From Agapetus fuscipes (taxonomy: Eukaryota; Arthropoda; Insecta; Trichoptera; Glossosomatidae), in assembly GCA_951799405.1 (NCBI GenBank), contig CATOGX010000012.1:17436-81435 (forward strand): a DNA stretch of 64,000 nt, in the 5' to 3' direction. Positions 1 to 12,265 of the stretch are shown here, in pieces (the stretch's first letter is position 1; every line of letters begins with the position of its first letter). The notes beneath the pieces are model-generated. The model made no database searches. It saw only the letters and a list, made by a program, of their open reading frames with translations, and was not told the DNA's origin. The translations under genes and the position numbers were made by a program.

Positions 1-19
1 CAAATTCCTTCAAGTATGG

Positions 20-253
20 GTTATTATGAGGCTTACCACCCATATCGCATAAATGGGTTCACTTAACAAATGTTCCCCCTGTTTCTGTAAAGGTCGGCAA
101 AAGTTGCAGGGCTTATGGTTATGAGAGGCTGAAATTTTTATTTGTTATTACACATGCAGCATTGATAAGCGCGAACTTACTCGTGTCTCCATGGGGGCGT
201 GCATTGAATATGAATTATAAATGTTAATGCATCTATGCAACTTAGATTATATA
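20..253 (+). repeat. RTE-type LINE 3' end, diverged copy
   Basis: This is a diverged copy of the roughly 250-bp repeat that recurs throughout the window. Landmarks in order are a block ending GGTTCACTT, the AAGTTGCAGGGCTTATG block, a short AT-rich stretch, the GCGCGAACTTA block, and the terminal GCAACTTAGATTA. At 10.8, 19.2 and 53.2 kb the same sequence lies directly downstream of an RTE-like ORF end, so I read it as a LINE 3' UTR or a SINE that shares it. Confidence 0.75.
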
Positions 254-2103
254 TTGAAATATTAAAAAGATTAAATGCCGCAAAAAGTATGGTTCCATAT
301 AAAAAGTTGACCTAATCGATCGTAATTATTTCTAAAAAATACATGTTATAACTGGTTGAAGTATAATTTTGAAATAAATAAAGAATATAGGTAGGTACTC
401 AACGGAATTCAACAGAAAAATAATCGACTTGTATGGCAACTTTGAAGCCTATGTTGAAGTGTTGGCAATTTATTTGAAATTCGAATGTCAAAATGAGTTT
501 TGTTTCTCGCATAGGTTTTACATAAAAAGTTGTTGTGATCGATCATGTTTATTTATTTAAAAAACAACAATTAAAAATCTACTAATGATGAGGAAGCACA
601 TCCCAAGTCCTGAACAATATTTGTTGTGAATATGACGTGCATCTGTTCAGGAGTTCTTCAGTTTGAATGCCATTAACGCACAATTATTTTGTATGGGGAG
701 GCCGTTGAATTTTATATTATAGGGGATAACAGATCAATTAAATGCGGTCCTTACTTTTATGGCATCTAAACATTCCTAATTCAGCGAGAAGTTAGAGTTC
801 AGGAGCAGAGTGCTTATCCAAGAACTAAGAGAGAAGAGGGCCCAGCCAAGCGGGACCGCTGGGCGGGGCCAATAACCGAGCACCACAATAATTAGCTAAG
901 AAATACTGTATAGGAGCATATCGTGTACATAAAACCAGAAAAGTTTTATTTTGTTTGTCCCGAGAGTTTGTAATTATAGAATAAAGTAAAATAGCCCAAA
1001 GCTACCAACAATTAGGGAGCAAATCTTTACATCTCGACGGTTCGGGTATTAAAACACTCAATTTTCTTAGCAACTTTACTACACTACATTAACACTAATT
1101 GCAATTGTTGCACTCTCATATTTCTCGAGCTATTCTGTGTACGTTTCTTTGATACATGTGATATTTTTGAGTTGTCTATAATTACAATTTTACCATAACT
1201 ATAATCAAAAGAAGAATTATAAACCCTGAAATGAAATTCACTTATTCCACACCACACGTATATATTTAAATATTTCCTAAATTTTTTGACTACTGAAAAA
1301 ATTGTTATGTAAGGATTTTTCTGAACATTTTATCAAAAGCATCAATGATACTTTGAGTTCAATAGAATGTGAATGGAGCGTTGAATGTGTATTGAATGTG
1401 TTTCAAATGCAAGAGCAAATAATAATAAGGAACACCAACTCAATAATGTGTACATAGAGAGATCAAAAGATAAGAAAGTTCTCACAAGAGGAAAACTCAA
1501 ACTTTAAAATGAAATCTCACGGCCGGCTGTGAGGAATTCCTTTCAAAGAAAATTCCTCTTTAGAAACGTGCATTACATAAAAAGCAAAAAAAAATGTATA
1601 AAATATAATTGGTGTAGAACCAACCTGAACTGAAGGTTTCTTATTTTGCAGGAAGATGTGATAGATTTAATTGTAAACTTCTCATAAACCCGGATTCTAG
1701 AATTTAAATTTTCGTACATCAATTTTTAAATTAACAAGTTTCGTTGAAAAATAATGAAAGTGACAGCGAAAAAAATGAAACGTACCAAGTATTTCAGTGA
1801 TAACGGATGTTTCGTATCAATCAACGCAGCACGTCCCAGGAGCTGGACTGTTAGAACAGCTCCCTAGAGCAGTAGGACGAGCGGGAATACTACATGTTTG
1901 AATGTATATGCAACTCACTGATACTGCGCGGTTATGCTTTGTTGTCCTTTACTATTAGCTCCCTCATATTTCTGTCCTAGCGAACAGATACGTAAGTCCT
2001 GGGAGGTTGGTTCAAAAAATACAAATAAATATTTTGGTATTCTACGGTTGTGTTCTTGCTTCAAAAAAATATACAATACACAGAAGATAACAAATATACC
2101 TTT
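254..2103. other. AT-rich intergenic stretch, nothing recognised
   Basis: No coding region longer than a chance ORF, no RNA gene and no repeat family seen elsewhere in the window was recognised here. A short imperfect hairpin around 1530-1555 (GAGGAATTCC and its inverse) is the only local structure noted. Confidence 0.5.
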
Positions 2104-2790
2104 AATCTACTATCTAAGTTGCAAAGTTGTATACTATTTACATAAGATTCATATTAAATGCAATCCCATAAGCACATGCCGCATGTGGACTTACAAAATA
2201 AAAACCTAATCATAAATGAACGTAAGCCTTGCAACTTTTGCTGACCTTTCCTGAAAAAGGGGTGACATGGCAAAGTGAACCATTTTTTTTACAGTACAGA
2301 CGGTCAACCTCATACCAACGTATCAGAACTATATAAAACAAACAAAGACTAAGAAACAACAATAAAATTAAAATCTACACAACATCTATAAAAAATGAGA
2401 AGTGAAAACTTCCCAAGCCTTGCCTTAGCTGCCAAAATTACAAATCAGCTGCCATTTTTTTCGGTCCTTACATTTCATCCAGAGTCATAACCTTTTTATA
2501 CAAGCTCTTCTTTTATTATGACTGGATATCCCATTCATTCCTTATTTCAGAAATTTTGTCCATCCATACCTTTCTAGGCTTTCCCCTATCACGACATCCA
2601 TCTATTCTTGCAACATATACTTTCTTCGTCAGTCTTTCATCACTCATTCTCTCTATAAGTTCAAACTATCTTAACTAATTTCTTTCAATCTTCACTTTCA
2701 CACTTCCTCTTACACCACATTCTTATCTTACAAAATCATTCCTCCCCTTATCACTCCGTCTTTTTCCATTCATCTTTCTTAGATAGTTCA
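2104..2790 (-). mobile_element. RTE-like LINE fragment, minus strand
   Basis: Read on the minus strand, 2790 to about 2410 matches the C-terminal coding part of the RTE-like LINE seen intact at 19,664-20,125 ([14 protein letters not shown] region), here broken by stops and indels. About 2322 to 2104 is its 3' UTR with the terminal GCAACTTAGAT. The copy is non-functional. Confidence 0.75.
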
Positions 2791-2805
2791 TAAATCTATA
2801 ATAAT

Positions 2806-3040
2806 CTATAATCTAAGTTGCAAGGATATATTAATTTAGAGCTCTCAAATTCATGCCCACAAACAAACACGTGTAGTTCGCGCTTACAAATGCTGAATGT
2901 GTACTTACAAATAAAATCCAAACCTCAAATGAACATAAGCCCTACAACTTTTGCCGACTTTCCCTGACACAGGGATGACAGTGGTAAAGTGAACTATTTT
3001 TTACAGTATGGGTGGTCAGCCTCATACCAACCTATATGCC
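2806..3040 (-). repeat. RTE-type LINE 3' end, minus strand
   Basis: This is a near full-length copy of the RTE 3' unit. It runs from ATAATCTAAGTTGCAAGG at its 3' tip to CATACCAACCTATA at its upstream edge. It lies head-to-tail with the preceding minus-strand copy. Confidence 0.8.
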
Positions 3041-3264
3041 AAAGAAGTAGTATATATTTTATATAATATGTATTTTATAATATAGTATGTATTTTACTAA
3101 TTTCACTTTCACTCACCATCTGGGATTCACTTTCATACACAAAAAATGCAATAGTATACCACAGTGCACCGCCAATCTGTAGTGGACTGCATATGACTTT
3201 ATAGCGTGAAATAAAGTTATGTTCAGATCATATTCCATTTTCATAACGAACGATGCCACTTAGA

Positions 3265-3265
3265 A

Positions 3266-3321
<56 letters not shown>

Positions 3322-4510
3322 TGCACAACAGGTTACCCTAATTACAGTGCACCCTCACAGCTATCAACACGCTGGGAGGAACTCTTTTGCTAAATTTTTA
3401 AATCTTAATAAATTACATTCAAAAATGTCTATATTTGACTTATTTAAGAGCTTTATACTCCGAGTCACAGGGTGTTGCGCCACGACATCAGTACGACTTT
3501 TCGGTACATGAAATAGATCATGTCCTCGCCCTCGGGTGTAGTCGTCAGGCACATACAACCTGTAGCCCTCCAACAGGGTGGGACTGTCAATTAAGCCGTT
3601 GATGACCTTATGAGTGAGCACCATAAGGGACCTGTTGCGCCTCGTTTCAAGGCTTCTAAATCCAGTCTCCCGAAGTAGCTCCTCATGATGCATGAATTGT
3701 GGGTAACTTCCACACCGCCTCATGAGGAGATACCTGAGAAACTTTTTTTGGACTTGTTCTATCATATCTATGTACTTCCGCTGGTAAGGAGTCCAAACCT
3801 CGACAGCGTACTCTAATTTGGATCGTATAACGCAGCTAAAGATGTCAACCATCGCTCTGGGGTCAGTGAGTTGTTTGCTCACTCTGATTACTAATCCCAG
3901 CAGCTGGTAGCACTTCGTCATCAGCTGCGTTATATGATCGGAGAACTTCAGTCCAGGATCAAACACAACTCCCAGATCCCGCATTGATTTCACACGAGAC
4001 AGTAATTGCCCACCAATACTGTACTCATGCAAGATGGGTCTGAAAGATTTAGTGAACGACATTGAGACACATTTCTTTGAGTTAAAGAAGAGCTTGTTTT
4101 TCTCAGCCCAAGCTGCTAATGCATCTAAATCATGTTGCAGATTTATGCAGTCGTGAATATCTACGACTTTCGTGTAAACCTTCAAATCGTCTGCATAAAG
4201 AAGACAAGAGCTGTACTTAATGATATCTACTATATCATTAATGAATATAATAAAGGCCAATGGACCCAGATTTGATCCTTGAGGAGCGCCGGAAAATGGC
4301 TGAAAGGTTTTAGAGGTAAAACCATTTATCTCGACGTACTGTCGCCTGTTCCTCAAATAGGAGGCAAAGAAAAATAAGAGGGATTTAGAAAACCCAAGAA
4401 CATGCATTTTTTCAAGAAGGATATCATGATCTACCTGATCAAATGCTTTCGAAAAATCCGTATACACTACATCTGTCTGGAGCTGAGAATCCAGATTAGA
4501 AGCTGTATAT
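3265..4510 (-). mobile_element. 5'-truncated non-LTR retrotransposon with reverse transcriptase
   Basis: An open frame at 4539-3364 (minus) encodes the second half of a reverse transcriptase and the C-terminal region. The palm motif TDFSKAFDQVDHDILL comes first, then PQGSNLGPLAF..FIND, and then the catalytic YADD in LLYADDLKVY. A thumb/C-terminal part with VWTPYQRKYI follows, and the ORF ends near EFLPAC. About 40 bp of 3' UTR leads into a tail of about 50 A (the T run at 3270-3320 on the plus strand). Endonuclease and N-terminal RT blocks are absent, as in a usual 5' truncation. The frame is uninterrupted, so the insertion looks fairly young. Clade is Jockey-superfamily-like by motif, not proven. 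The same 3' end recurs at 41,155-41,235. Confidence 0.85.
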
Positions 4511-6189
4511 ATATGTATATAACAGAACTCATATGTCAACTAAGTGAAAGTAATCGGTTGAAGACCCTCCTGAGGTGTTGCAATATTACTTATTACATGG
4601 GTTCTAAGTAAAATAACATACCTACCTTTCGCACGACCTTCATTATTAACTGTAAGTTTAGTCTTGTGCTTGGCACTGCATAATAAACATCGAAAGAGTT
4701 GAATGGCTTGGCTAGTTACAACTTACAACCACGCAAACAAAATTTCGAAGACAACAATGAGCAGAGTTTCGGAAGGCTAGAGCCTAATCGTCCCAGCTTC
4801 TGGGCCGTGAGCCTCCATTAATTATTAATATTCCCTGTACATACGTTGGCCTCCCGTCAGCTGCTCATGTAACAACCCTGTATATACCGACACATACACA
4901 CACGGCCAACTAGGGAAACAAACCACGTACGATTTACTCAATAAGTCTTCGCTTTCAAACCAATCTCCAGCCGACAGTGATGGAGCTGTGTATGGATCCC
5001 ACATCAATATTTATGTTCGGGTCACAGAACCACAAAAATATATTATTTCAATATATTCTATGGAATACGTGATACTTTTACTTTTTTATGAAAGGGGTGC
5101 TTTTTATTTGTATTTTATTCAATTTCAGAAACATTATTTACTTACATTATTTTCAAGTTCAATAACTTGCACATTATAAACCCGTTTTCATTATCTACCT
5201 AACACTTTCAGAACTTATTACAAATTTATTTAAAAATGAACATTAATCAATATACCAAACTGTAATAGTTTTTTTTTATATTATTATCAAAGTTTAAAAC
5301 TTATGTCTGGTAATTTTGGTTTTGGGTTAATAATGATTTTTGTTACATTTGTCATTGCTCCTTATAATGCCTCGTAAGGTGAAATCATTGGAAGTTTGTT
5401 TAGCAAAAAATTTAATATTAGTGAATTATAACCTTGTTTTAATAATTGATTTTGTGATTGATTTATGTATAGTTGTATTTTCCGAAAAACCTTTTGTATT
5501 TTATTTTAAGGGAAAACTTGACGACGAGAATTTTTTACAGTAGGTAGCCGCATTTTACTTCACTGCTTTGTTTGTGAGACATAGCAGAGAAACGGCGGAA
5601 ATTTAAAAAATGTTCGGAGTAATGTTGTGAACAAGCTCGAGACAGGCTCCTTAAATTCTCTTTCAGCCTTTCCTCTAACAGGTAATTCAGTGTAATGAAT
5701 TCTAAGGTGTAAACTGCTACACTTTTAAGGGGATAATGTTTCAACATTATCATATTGTGTGACTTTCTAGAAAATAGTCAACTTTCACGATTTTCATAAG
5801 TTTGTCCTTTTTATTTGGTATAAAATTCCTAAGCAAAGCTTGATATACCCTTAAGATTGTGTCATTTCGTAGCTGCCACTCTTCGATGAAATATCGAACT
5901 GAATGGGAGAGACCAGATGTACGAGTAAGTACTTAAACCGAATGCAATAAACATTTTGCTTTGCTCTGCACGTGTCCGCAGTGCTCTTGCAGGGAAGCCT
6001 TACAATCAACGTAAAATATGAATTTTTTATGGTTTGTGTATTAACACTGTGAAAATTCATGTTGATTGTTTTTTTTTTTTGAAAAGCTAATCAATAGTTA
6101 TATGGCACATATTTACAATAATAGTAACTACACAGTTAAAAAAATTACTAGGATATTAGACGAACAGTTATAAAATAACTTACATTATT
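4511..6189. other. AT-rich intergenic stretch, nothing recognised
   Basis: Only short chance ORFs are present. No splice-supported exon, RNA gene or repeat family recognised from elsewhere in the window was found. Confidence 0.45.
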
Positions 6190-6331
6190 GACACAATCAC
6201 TTTATTCGGGCTATGTAGCCGTGGTCTGTTTAATTCTTTCCGGACAGTTTCGCCCATTGCTCCGATGGGCATTATCAGCGGTTGTCTAGTCGCTGTGATC
6301 TTCTTACATAGCCCGAATAAAGTGATTGTGT
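6190..6331. mobile_element. Short MITE with about 26-bp terminal inverted repeats
   Basis: The left end CACAATCACTTTATTCGGG is repeated in inverted orientation at the right end (CCCGAATAAAGTGATTGTG). About 90 bp lie between. No coding potential is present, and a target duplication could not be fixed with confidence. Confidence 0.7.
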
Positions 6332-6980
6332 TAACAAGAACCGGCCGTGAAAGCTTCAATGTACAATTAACTTACATTATTCTCGACGTTTTGTTAGTGA
6401 CGTAGCTAACGTCTCCAGGAGACACCCTCTCTGCACGGCAACTGAGGATGAATGTAAATATATCAAACGACAGTAATTCGAACTGAAACCTATTGGAAAC
6501 ATATTTTTTTGTACAACTCAAAACGTATGTAGGTGTGCAAATAATATAAAAACATTTTAGAAACAAAGTATTTCATTTGTCTGCGAACTCGTGTAATCAA
6601 TCATAATTATTCCGTTTAATCCAAATTCAACTTTTCTTGTTCATTATTGATCTTGTTATGTTTTTGGTTTTGATAAAAGATTAATTAAGAAAAACAGAAC
6701 CAGTCGAGCATAAAAAACAAATCAGTCGAAAGTTTTCGACAGGCGTTGATGTTAATAAACGTTCTCAAAGAAACTTCTCGACATTTCTGACGGCAGTGTA
6801 TTCTTTGAGTAGGTATTTCATGTACTTGTACTTACAATATAATTGGATCAAAATTTTCTCAATTCGGATTTATTGAAATGAAAACAATTTAGATCTCTGC
6901 TTTGTTGAATTTTGAAATTGTATTTGTTTTCTAAGAAAGCTGCTTTGCCCGGTAAACATCTCAGCAATGCTATGTCCTAG
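6332..6980. other. AT-rich intergenic stretch, nothing recognised
   Basis: No gene or repeat was recognised between the MITE and the hAT remnant. Confidence 0.4.
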
Positions 6981-6982
6981 AG

Positions 6983-8030
6983 CAGAGGTAGCCAACCGGT
7001 CGATCGCGATCGACCAGTCAATCGCGACGATTAGTCTAGACTCTAGTCGATCGTGGCAAGGCAAAAAAAAATATGTCGGGGCTCGAACAGACTCGAAGGA
7101 GAGTCGGCCGCGAGAATATTAAAAATTCCCAGATTACCAAATTTGGCATTGCACGCTGACGTAAGGTGATCGCGTCGAAGTAAGCTTTTGCAAAAATTTC
7201 GAGATCGTTTGGACGAAATAATAAAATTTCTTGAAGAGAGGGGTGATGATTATCAGCAATTGCGTGATTTAGACTGGCAATGTGATTTAGCATTGTTAGC
7301 AGATTTTACTGGAAAACTGAGCACATTACATCTGGAACTTCAAGACAAGAATAAAACGGAAGCAGAAATGATTATTTCCATTGCAGCATTTCAAAGTCAA
7401 ACAACGCCTATGATAGTTGACATCGAAAAGAAAAAAACAATTGTAAACATCAAGGATCATATGGAGGAACATACTTCCTACAATTTTATTCCTGACAAGT
7501 AGGTACAGAAATTAAGTCAGTGGTATCAGACTTCGAAATTCGCTTTAGTGATTTAAAAAATATTTAAAAGTTAATAGAATTCATCAGTTATCCGTTTAAT
7601 AATTCCACTGATCATAGTGATATCTCTGAAATGGCTACAAAATTTTCAGATACATTTCAAAACGAAATTATTACTCTGCGCTGCGTCATATTTCTTAAAG
7701 CAAGGTCTTCCTTAGGTCTAGATTTCTGGGCTTTGGCTTCCAACGAGAAAAATCCAAATTTGGAGAAATGTGTTAAAGAACTGCATTCGTGTTTTGGTTC
7801 AACATATTTATGTGAAATAGCACTTTCCTACTTAATACAAACAAAAAACCCCTTTGCGAGATGCATTAGATATTTATTTCAAATTAAAAAAAAAACATTT
7901 CCGGTAAACATAGAACACCTTTTGGCATTTAATTCCTCCAAAATTAATAGCATTTTGTTCAAATCTATTCTTAAAAATTGTATAAAAATCTAAAATCATC
8001 AAAAATATGTTTAAAATTAATTCTTAAACC
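6983..8030 (+). pseudogene. Degraded hAT-family transposase (GTF2IRD2/SCAND3-like)
   Basis: Two open fragments lie in order on the plus strand. The one at 7188-7502 carries WQCDLALLADFTGKLSTLHL followed by LQDKNKT, a signature of the RNase H-like region of hAT transposases related to GTF2IRD2/SCAND3. The one at 7631-7993 carries FWALASNEKNPNLEKC and FGSTYLCEIALS, which matches the C-terminal hAT dimerisation region. Stops and indels separate them and the N-terminal zinc finger is missing. A CAGAGGTAGCCAACCGGTCG sequence at about 6983 has the look of a hAT terminus. The element is dead. Confidence 0.7.
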
Positions 8031-8404
8031 TTCCTGCAACTAAAAGATTAATCCACGGCTGTAACATCCTTCAGGGTGAGATGCCAAAAAAAAAAAACAA
8101 AATAAAACAAAAAAAAAACACCGTTCTCGCTTGTCAAACGCTCATACATTGGATTCTTTAAGGTTGGCAATTAAAAACTACTACCCTGATTTTGCTAATC
8201 TAGCGGAAGATGCTCAGACGCAATGCTCACACTAATTTAAAGTAGGTTCTAAGAATCATTTTCAGTTTTATGTTTTCCCTCATAATAAAATACTACATAA
8301 TTGTATACTGAAGTATGCTGATTCATTTAAGGCAGGCTTATCCAACATACGACCCGCAACATCAGTAGATATTGCGCAATAAGTTCAATCTAATCTAATC
8401 TAAT
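8031..8404. other. Debris between hAT remnant and RTE repeat
   Basis: Contains A-rich runs at 8080-8120 and a second hAT-terminus-like string (CAGGCTTATCCAACATACG) at about 8332. It ends in an (ATCTA)n run at 8385-8415, which is the simple-repeat tail of the adjacent RTE copy. Confidence 0.4.
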
Positions 8405-8645
8405 CTAATCTAATCTAAGTTGCAAAGATATGTTACATTGGAGATTCACATTACATGCATTCTCACAACCAGACACGTACAAGTTCGCGCTTGCACATGC
8501 CTCATGTGAACCTACAACATAAAAACCAAATCTCAAATGGACATACACCCTGCAACTCTTGCCGTCCTTCCCTGAGACAGGGGTGACATTGGCAAAGTGA
8601 ACCATTTTTACAGCATGGGTGGTCAGCCGCATACCAACCTATAGG
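8390..8645 (-). repeat. RTE-type LINE 3' end with (TTAGA)n tail
   Basis: This is a full-length minus-strand copy. The tail of about five TTAGA-type units sits at the 3' tip, a feature of RTE elements, which end in short tandem repeats rather than poly(A). Confidence 0.85.
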
Positions 8646-8816
8646 CAATCATGTAAAAAATCATCCATCATTAGGTACTTAGTTCAATCATCAATCTATC
8701 GACTATGAGAGTGGTTGACAAAGTGTGGCTCAGCCGCGATAATTTTCATTGAAAAGAAAACTGGCAAGAGAACAATGAAATCTTATTTTGATTTGAAATT
8801 GCATGTCTTTCCCCCC

Positions 8817-9836
8817 GTCGACGCTATTTATGGCCCACCACGATAATTGGTCGATCAGTCACGACAGTTCTGAGTTGACCGTCGTCCGGCGGCCGTACAG
8901 GCGGCCGCGCGCGCGCGAACGCGCGCGGCGCCACACAGCGAGGAAGATCCGGGGGGAGGCCAAAGCGAGGCGCCGGTAGACGGTTGACCGCCGGAGCGGC
9001 TCCGCGCCCGGCTTCCACGTCTCGGCCGATACCCCCTTCCCGACCAGGCCCGACACGCCACGGCCCTCAGAGCCAATCCTTATCCCGAAGTTACGGATCC
9101 AACTTGCCGACTTCCCTTACCTACATTATTCTATCGGCTAGAGGCTCTTCACCTTGGAGACCTGCTGCGGATATGGGTACGAGCCGGCGCGACATCTCCA
9201 CCGTGTCCCTCACCTGAATTTTCAAGGTCCGAGGGGCCGATCCGGACACCGCCGCATCGGCGATGCTCTTCGCGCCCCGAGCCCTATCTCCCCGCTATAG
9301 GATTCCAGGGCGCTCGAACGCTCAGGCAGAAAAGATAACTCTCTCCGGACCTCCCGTCGGCGTCTTCAGGCCATTTTGGGTTACCCCGACGAACGCACTC
9401 GTGGAACGAGGGAACGATTTTTAAGACGGTTCCGCAGCCGGGTTCCGGAACTGCAACCGGATTCCCTTTCGCCCGACGGGTGTATTTAGCTAACGTCACA
9501 AATAAGATAATTCATTTACAAACTTTACACCATCATCAACATCGGATCTCTCCTAGGGCTTAGGATCGACTAACTCGCGTGCAACGGCTGTTAACGCGAA
9601 ACCCTTCTCCACATCAGCCCTCAAGGACCTCGCTTGAGTATTTGCTACTACCACCAAGATCTGCGCCGACGGAGGCTCCAGGCGGGCTCACGCCCAGACC
9701 CTTCTGCGCTCACCGCCGCGGCCATCCTACTCGTCGCGGCCTCAAAGCGATCGCCCCCGGAGGGGAAAACGCCCCCACTGCCTGCGACGGTCGAGTATAG
9801 GCTGAACGCTACAGCGCCATCCATTTTCAGGGCTGG

Positions 9837-9874
<38 letters not shown>

Positions 9875-10263
9875 ATTCCGACTTCCATGGCCACCGTCCT
9901 GCTGTCTCTAGCGACCAACGCCTTTTATGGTCTCCGATGAGCGTTCATTGGGCGCCTTAACTCGACGTTTGGTTCATCCCACAGCGCCAGTTCTGCTTAC
10001 CAAAATTGGCCCACTTGGCACTCCCATCCGAGCTCCGACTTCATGCTTCGAGCAAGACGGAGATCTCACCCATTTAAAGTTTGAGAATAGGTTGAGGCCG
10101 TTTCGGCCCCAATGCCTCTAATCATTCGCTTTACCGGATGAGACTGAAAATTATGAGCGCCAGCTATCCTGAGGGAAACTTCGGATGGAACCAGCTATTA
10201 GATAGTTCGATTAGTCTTTCGCCCCTATACCCAGTTCCGACGATCGATTTGCACGTCAGAATC

Positions 10264-10297
<34 letters not shown>

Positions 10298-10724
10298 GAC
10301 CTGACCAGGCATAGTTCACCATCTTTCGGGTCCCAGCGTGTGCGCTCTCAGTGCGTCCCGATAATCGCGCGGTGGCTTTCTCGAAACGCCTCGGGAATGC
10401 GGCGGGGCGGCTCGCGCCGGCCCCGCATCTTCCCTGCGCCTTGCGGCTTTCACTTTCATTGCGCCTCTGGGTCTAGTAAAATTCCCAATGACTCGCGCAC
10501 ATGCTAGACTCCTTGGTCCGTGTTTCAAGACGGGTCCTGTGAGTGCCCAAAACAAACCCACCGCTGACGGGGTCGCGTCCACGTAGTGAAACGCTGTCCT
10601 GACCCTGGCGGGCAGACGGCCACGGTGGCCGCGCACGGGGACCGGGCGCAACGAAGACGCCGCGGATCGTACGCGGTCCGCAGGCCGCTACCGCCGGGCG
10701 GACGCGTTGCAACTTGGACTACCA
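8817..10724 (-). pseudogene. 28S rRNA: 28S ribosomal RNA gene fragment
   Basis: Read on the minus strand, this is about 1.9 kb of eukaryotic large-subunit rRNA. It starts inside a GC-rich expansion segment near 10,724 (D2-like) and runs through highly conserved core blocks such as CTATGCCTGGTCAGGTCGAA, TAGCTGGTTCCATCCGAAG and GGTAAGCAGAACTGGCGCTG. It then crosses an AT-rich stretch at about 9490-9540, where the arthropod hidden break lies, and stops near 8817 in a D8-like GC-rich segment. Both 28S ends, 18S, 5.8S and spacers are missing, so it is a dispersed fragment rather than part of an rDNA unit. No R1 or R2 retrotransposon is present. The core looks well conserved, which suggests recent origin. 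The other ORFs in this GC-rich block are shadows of rRNA. Confidence 0.93.
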
Positions 10725-10727
10725 GGC

Positions 10728-10832
10728 TTGTAGCAACACCTCTGTGGCACCCTTCTTGGGTGATATAGACCCCCAAGCCTTTCAGGAATTGGGGAGTCTC
10801 CAGCAAAAGGTTCCCTTAAAAAAAAAAAAAAA
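10728..10832 (+). mobile_element. LINE 3' end with poly(A), abutting the 28S fragment
   Basis: The sequence GCAACACCTCTGTGGCACCC, then GGGTGATATAGACCCCCAAG, then a run of 15 A matches the LINE 3' end at 50,790-51,015. The junction with the 28S fragment is at about 10,725, with the two parts in opposite orientation. This may reflect template switching or nested insertion. Confidence 0.75.
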
Positions 10833-11590
10833 TGACCATTCAATGGATTTTTCATTTTGATGGTCCATACTGTTGAAATGGACTATCTAAGAAGTATGAT
10901 GTGGAAAACATGGAGTGACAGGGTGAGGAATGATTTTGTAAGGAAGAATGTGGTGCAATAGAAAGTGTGAAAGTGAAGATTAAAAGTTTGTTAAGATAGT
11001 TTGAGCATATGGAGAGAATGAATGAGGAAAGACTGACGAAGAAAGTATATGTTGGTAGAATAGATGGATGTCGTGGAAGAGGAAGACTGAGAAGGTATGG
11101 ATGGACCAAATATCTGAAATTGCGAATGAATGGAATATCCAGAGTCATAATAAAAGAAGAGCCTGTCTGAAGAAGGTTATGACTCTGGAGAAAATGAAAG
11201 AAGTATGTAAGGACAAAAAGAAATGCCGGTTGATAATGTTGGCGGCTAGGGTTTATTAAAGTGAAATTTGTTTAAGTATATACATATTAGTATTTATTGA
11301 TTTAAAAAAATGTGATTTGTCCTGTATGTTTCTTGATGTATAGGTTGGTATGCGGCTGACCACCTATGCTGTAAAAATGGTTCACTTTGCCAATGTCACC
11401 CCTGTTTCAGAGAAGGACGGCAAGAGTTGCAGCCTGGTAGGTATATGTTCATTTGAGATTTGGTTTTTATGTTGTAGGCTCACATGAGGCATGTGCAAGC
11501 GCGAACTTATACGTGTCTGGTTGCGAGAATGCATGTTATGTGAATCTCCAATGTAACATATCTTTGCAACTTAGATTAGATTAGATATTG
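10833..11590 (+). mobile_element. RTE-like LINE, 3' part of ORF plus 3' UTR
   Basis: The coding remnant at 10,850-11,255 corresponds to the C-terminal region seen at 19,664-20,125 ([20 protein letters not shown] block), with stops and frameshifts. An about 80-bp AT-rich spacer follows, then the 250-bp 3' unit ending GCAACTTAGATTAGATTAG. It shows that the abundant short repeats are the terminal part of this LINE. Confidence 0.85.
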
Positions 11591-11609
11591 AAATCATATC
11601 CGCTCTAAT

Positions 11610-12265
11610 CACGACTAGTTATCATTTGGCATGCGTTCCAAAGCACTCTTAAACAACGCATGATTTTCATGAAGAAGGTGCTGTAGATCTTGAAGAATTG
11701 CTCTTTTCATTGCTGCATTCATCTCTTGACATCGATCGAGTTGTTTCCCAAATCGCTTTATTGCAGTTCACATACCGACGCGGCGCTCTTCACGCGCAAT
11801 GCATTGTTCTTTTTCACTCCTTTCACTCGCAATGTTTTGAATCCTAGTTGCATTACGGCTTCGTCGGGAAATATTTGATCGCCTTGGTGGTGGCATGGCT
11901 TTCTTAATGATTTTTTTGGTACATTATGTCAATAGAAACTTGAAACAAATCGGTCAACTTCAATTATTCTCAGACTCCATTATTTTTAGCTGTCAGTTGC
12001 ATTTTGTTTTTGTTTTTTGAAAAAAGAACGGCTAGACTGTTTTTAACGGATTGCTTTCAGTTGTGTTTTTTTTATTTATACCTACCACGTTTTATGTTAT
12101 TTCTTGAAAAAAAGTATAAAAAAAAGTATAAAAAGGATATAAAAAGTATCCTTTGTCCTTTTCCTGATTCTAAGCTACCTCCCTACCAATTTTCAGCCAA
12201 ATCAGTTCAGCTGTTCTTGAGTTATGGATAGTGTAACTAGCACGACTTTGTTTTATATATATAGA
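11610..12265 (-). mobile_element. Helitron 5' end with N-terminal Rep/helicase-ORF remnant
   Basis: On the minus strand the element starts at 12,265 with TCTATATATATAAAAC, preceded by host A, as expected for Helitrons (5'-TC inserted after A). A non-coding 5' region of about 370 bp follows. The ORF then opens at about 11,896 with MPPPRRSNISRRSRNATR, which resembles the N-terminus of insect Helitron proteins. The frame breaks after about 45 codons. Further down, another frame reads LHENHALFKSALERMPND, like the Helitron-like N domain. The sequence is then lost. No Rep HUH motif or helicase is present. Confidence 0.72.

Noticed and set aside
8817..10724. Part of a functional rDNA unit or an R1/R2 insertion site
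   Set aside because: Both ends of 28S and all neighbouring rDNA are absent, and no R1/R2 reverse transcriptase sequence is present.
8824..10806. Many open frames of 60-111 codons on both strands
   Set aside because: They lie within the GC-rich antisense 28S rRNA fragment and its LINE junction. Conserved rRNA core sequence explains them.
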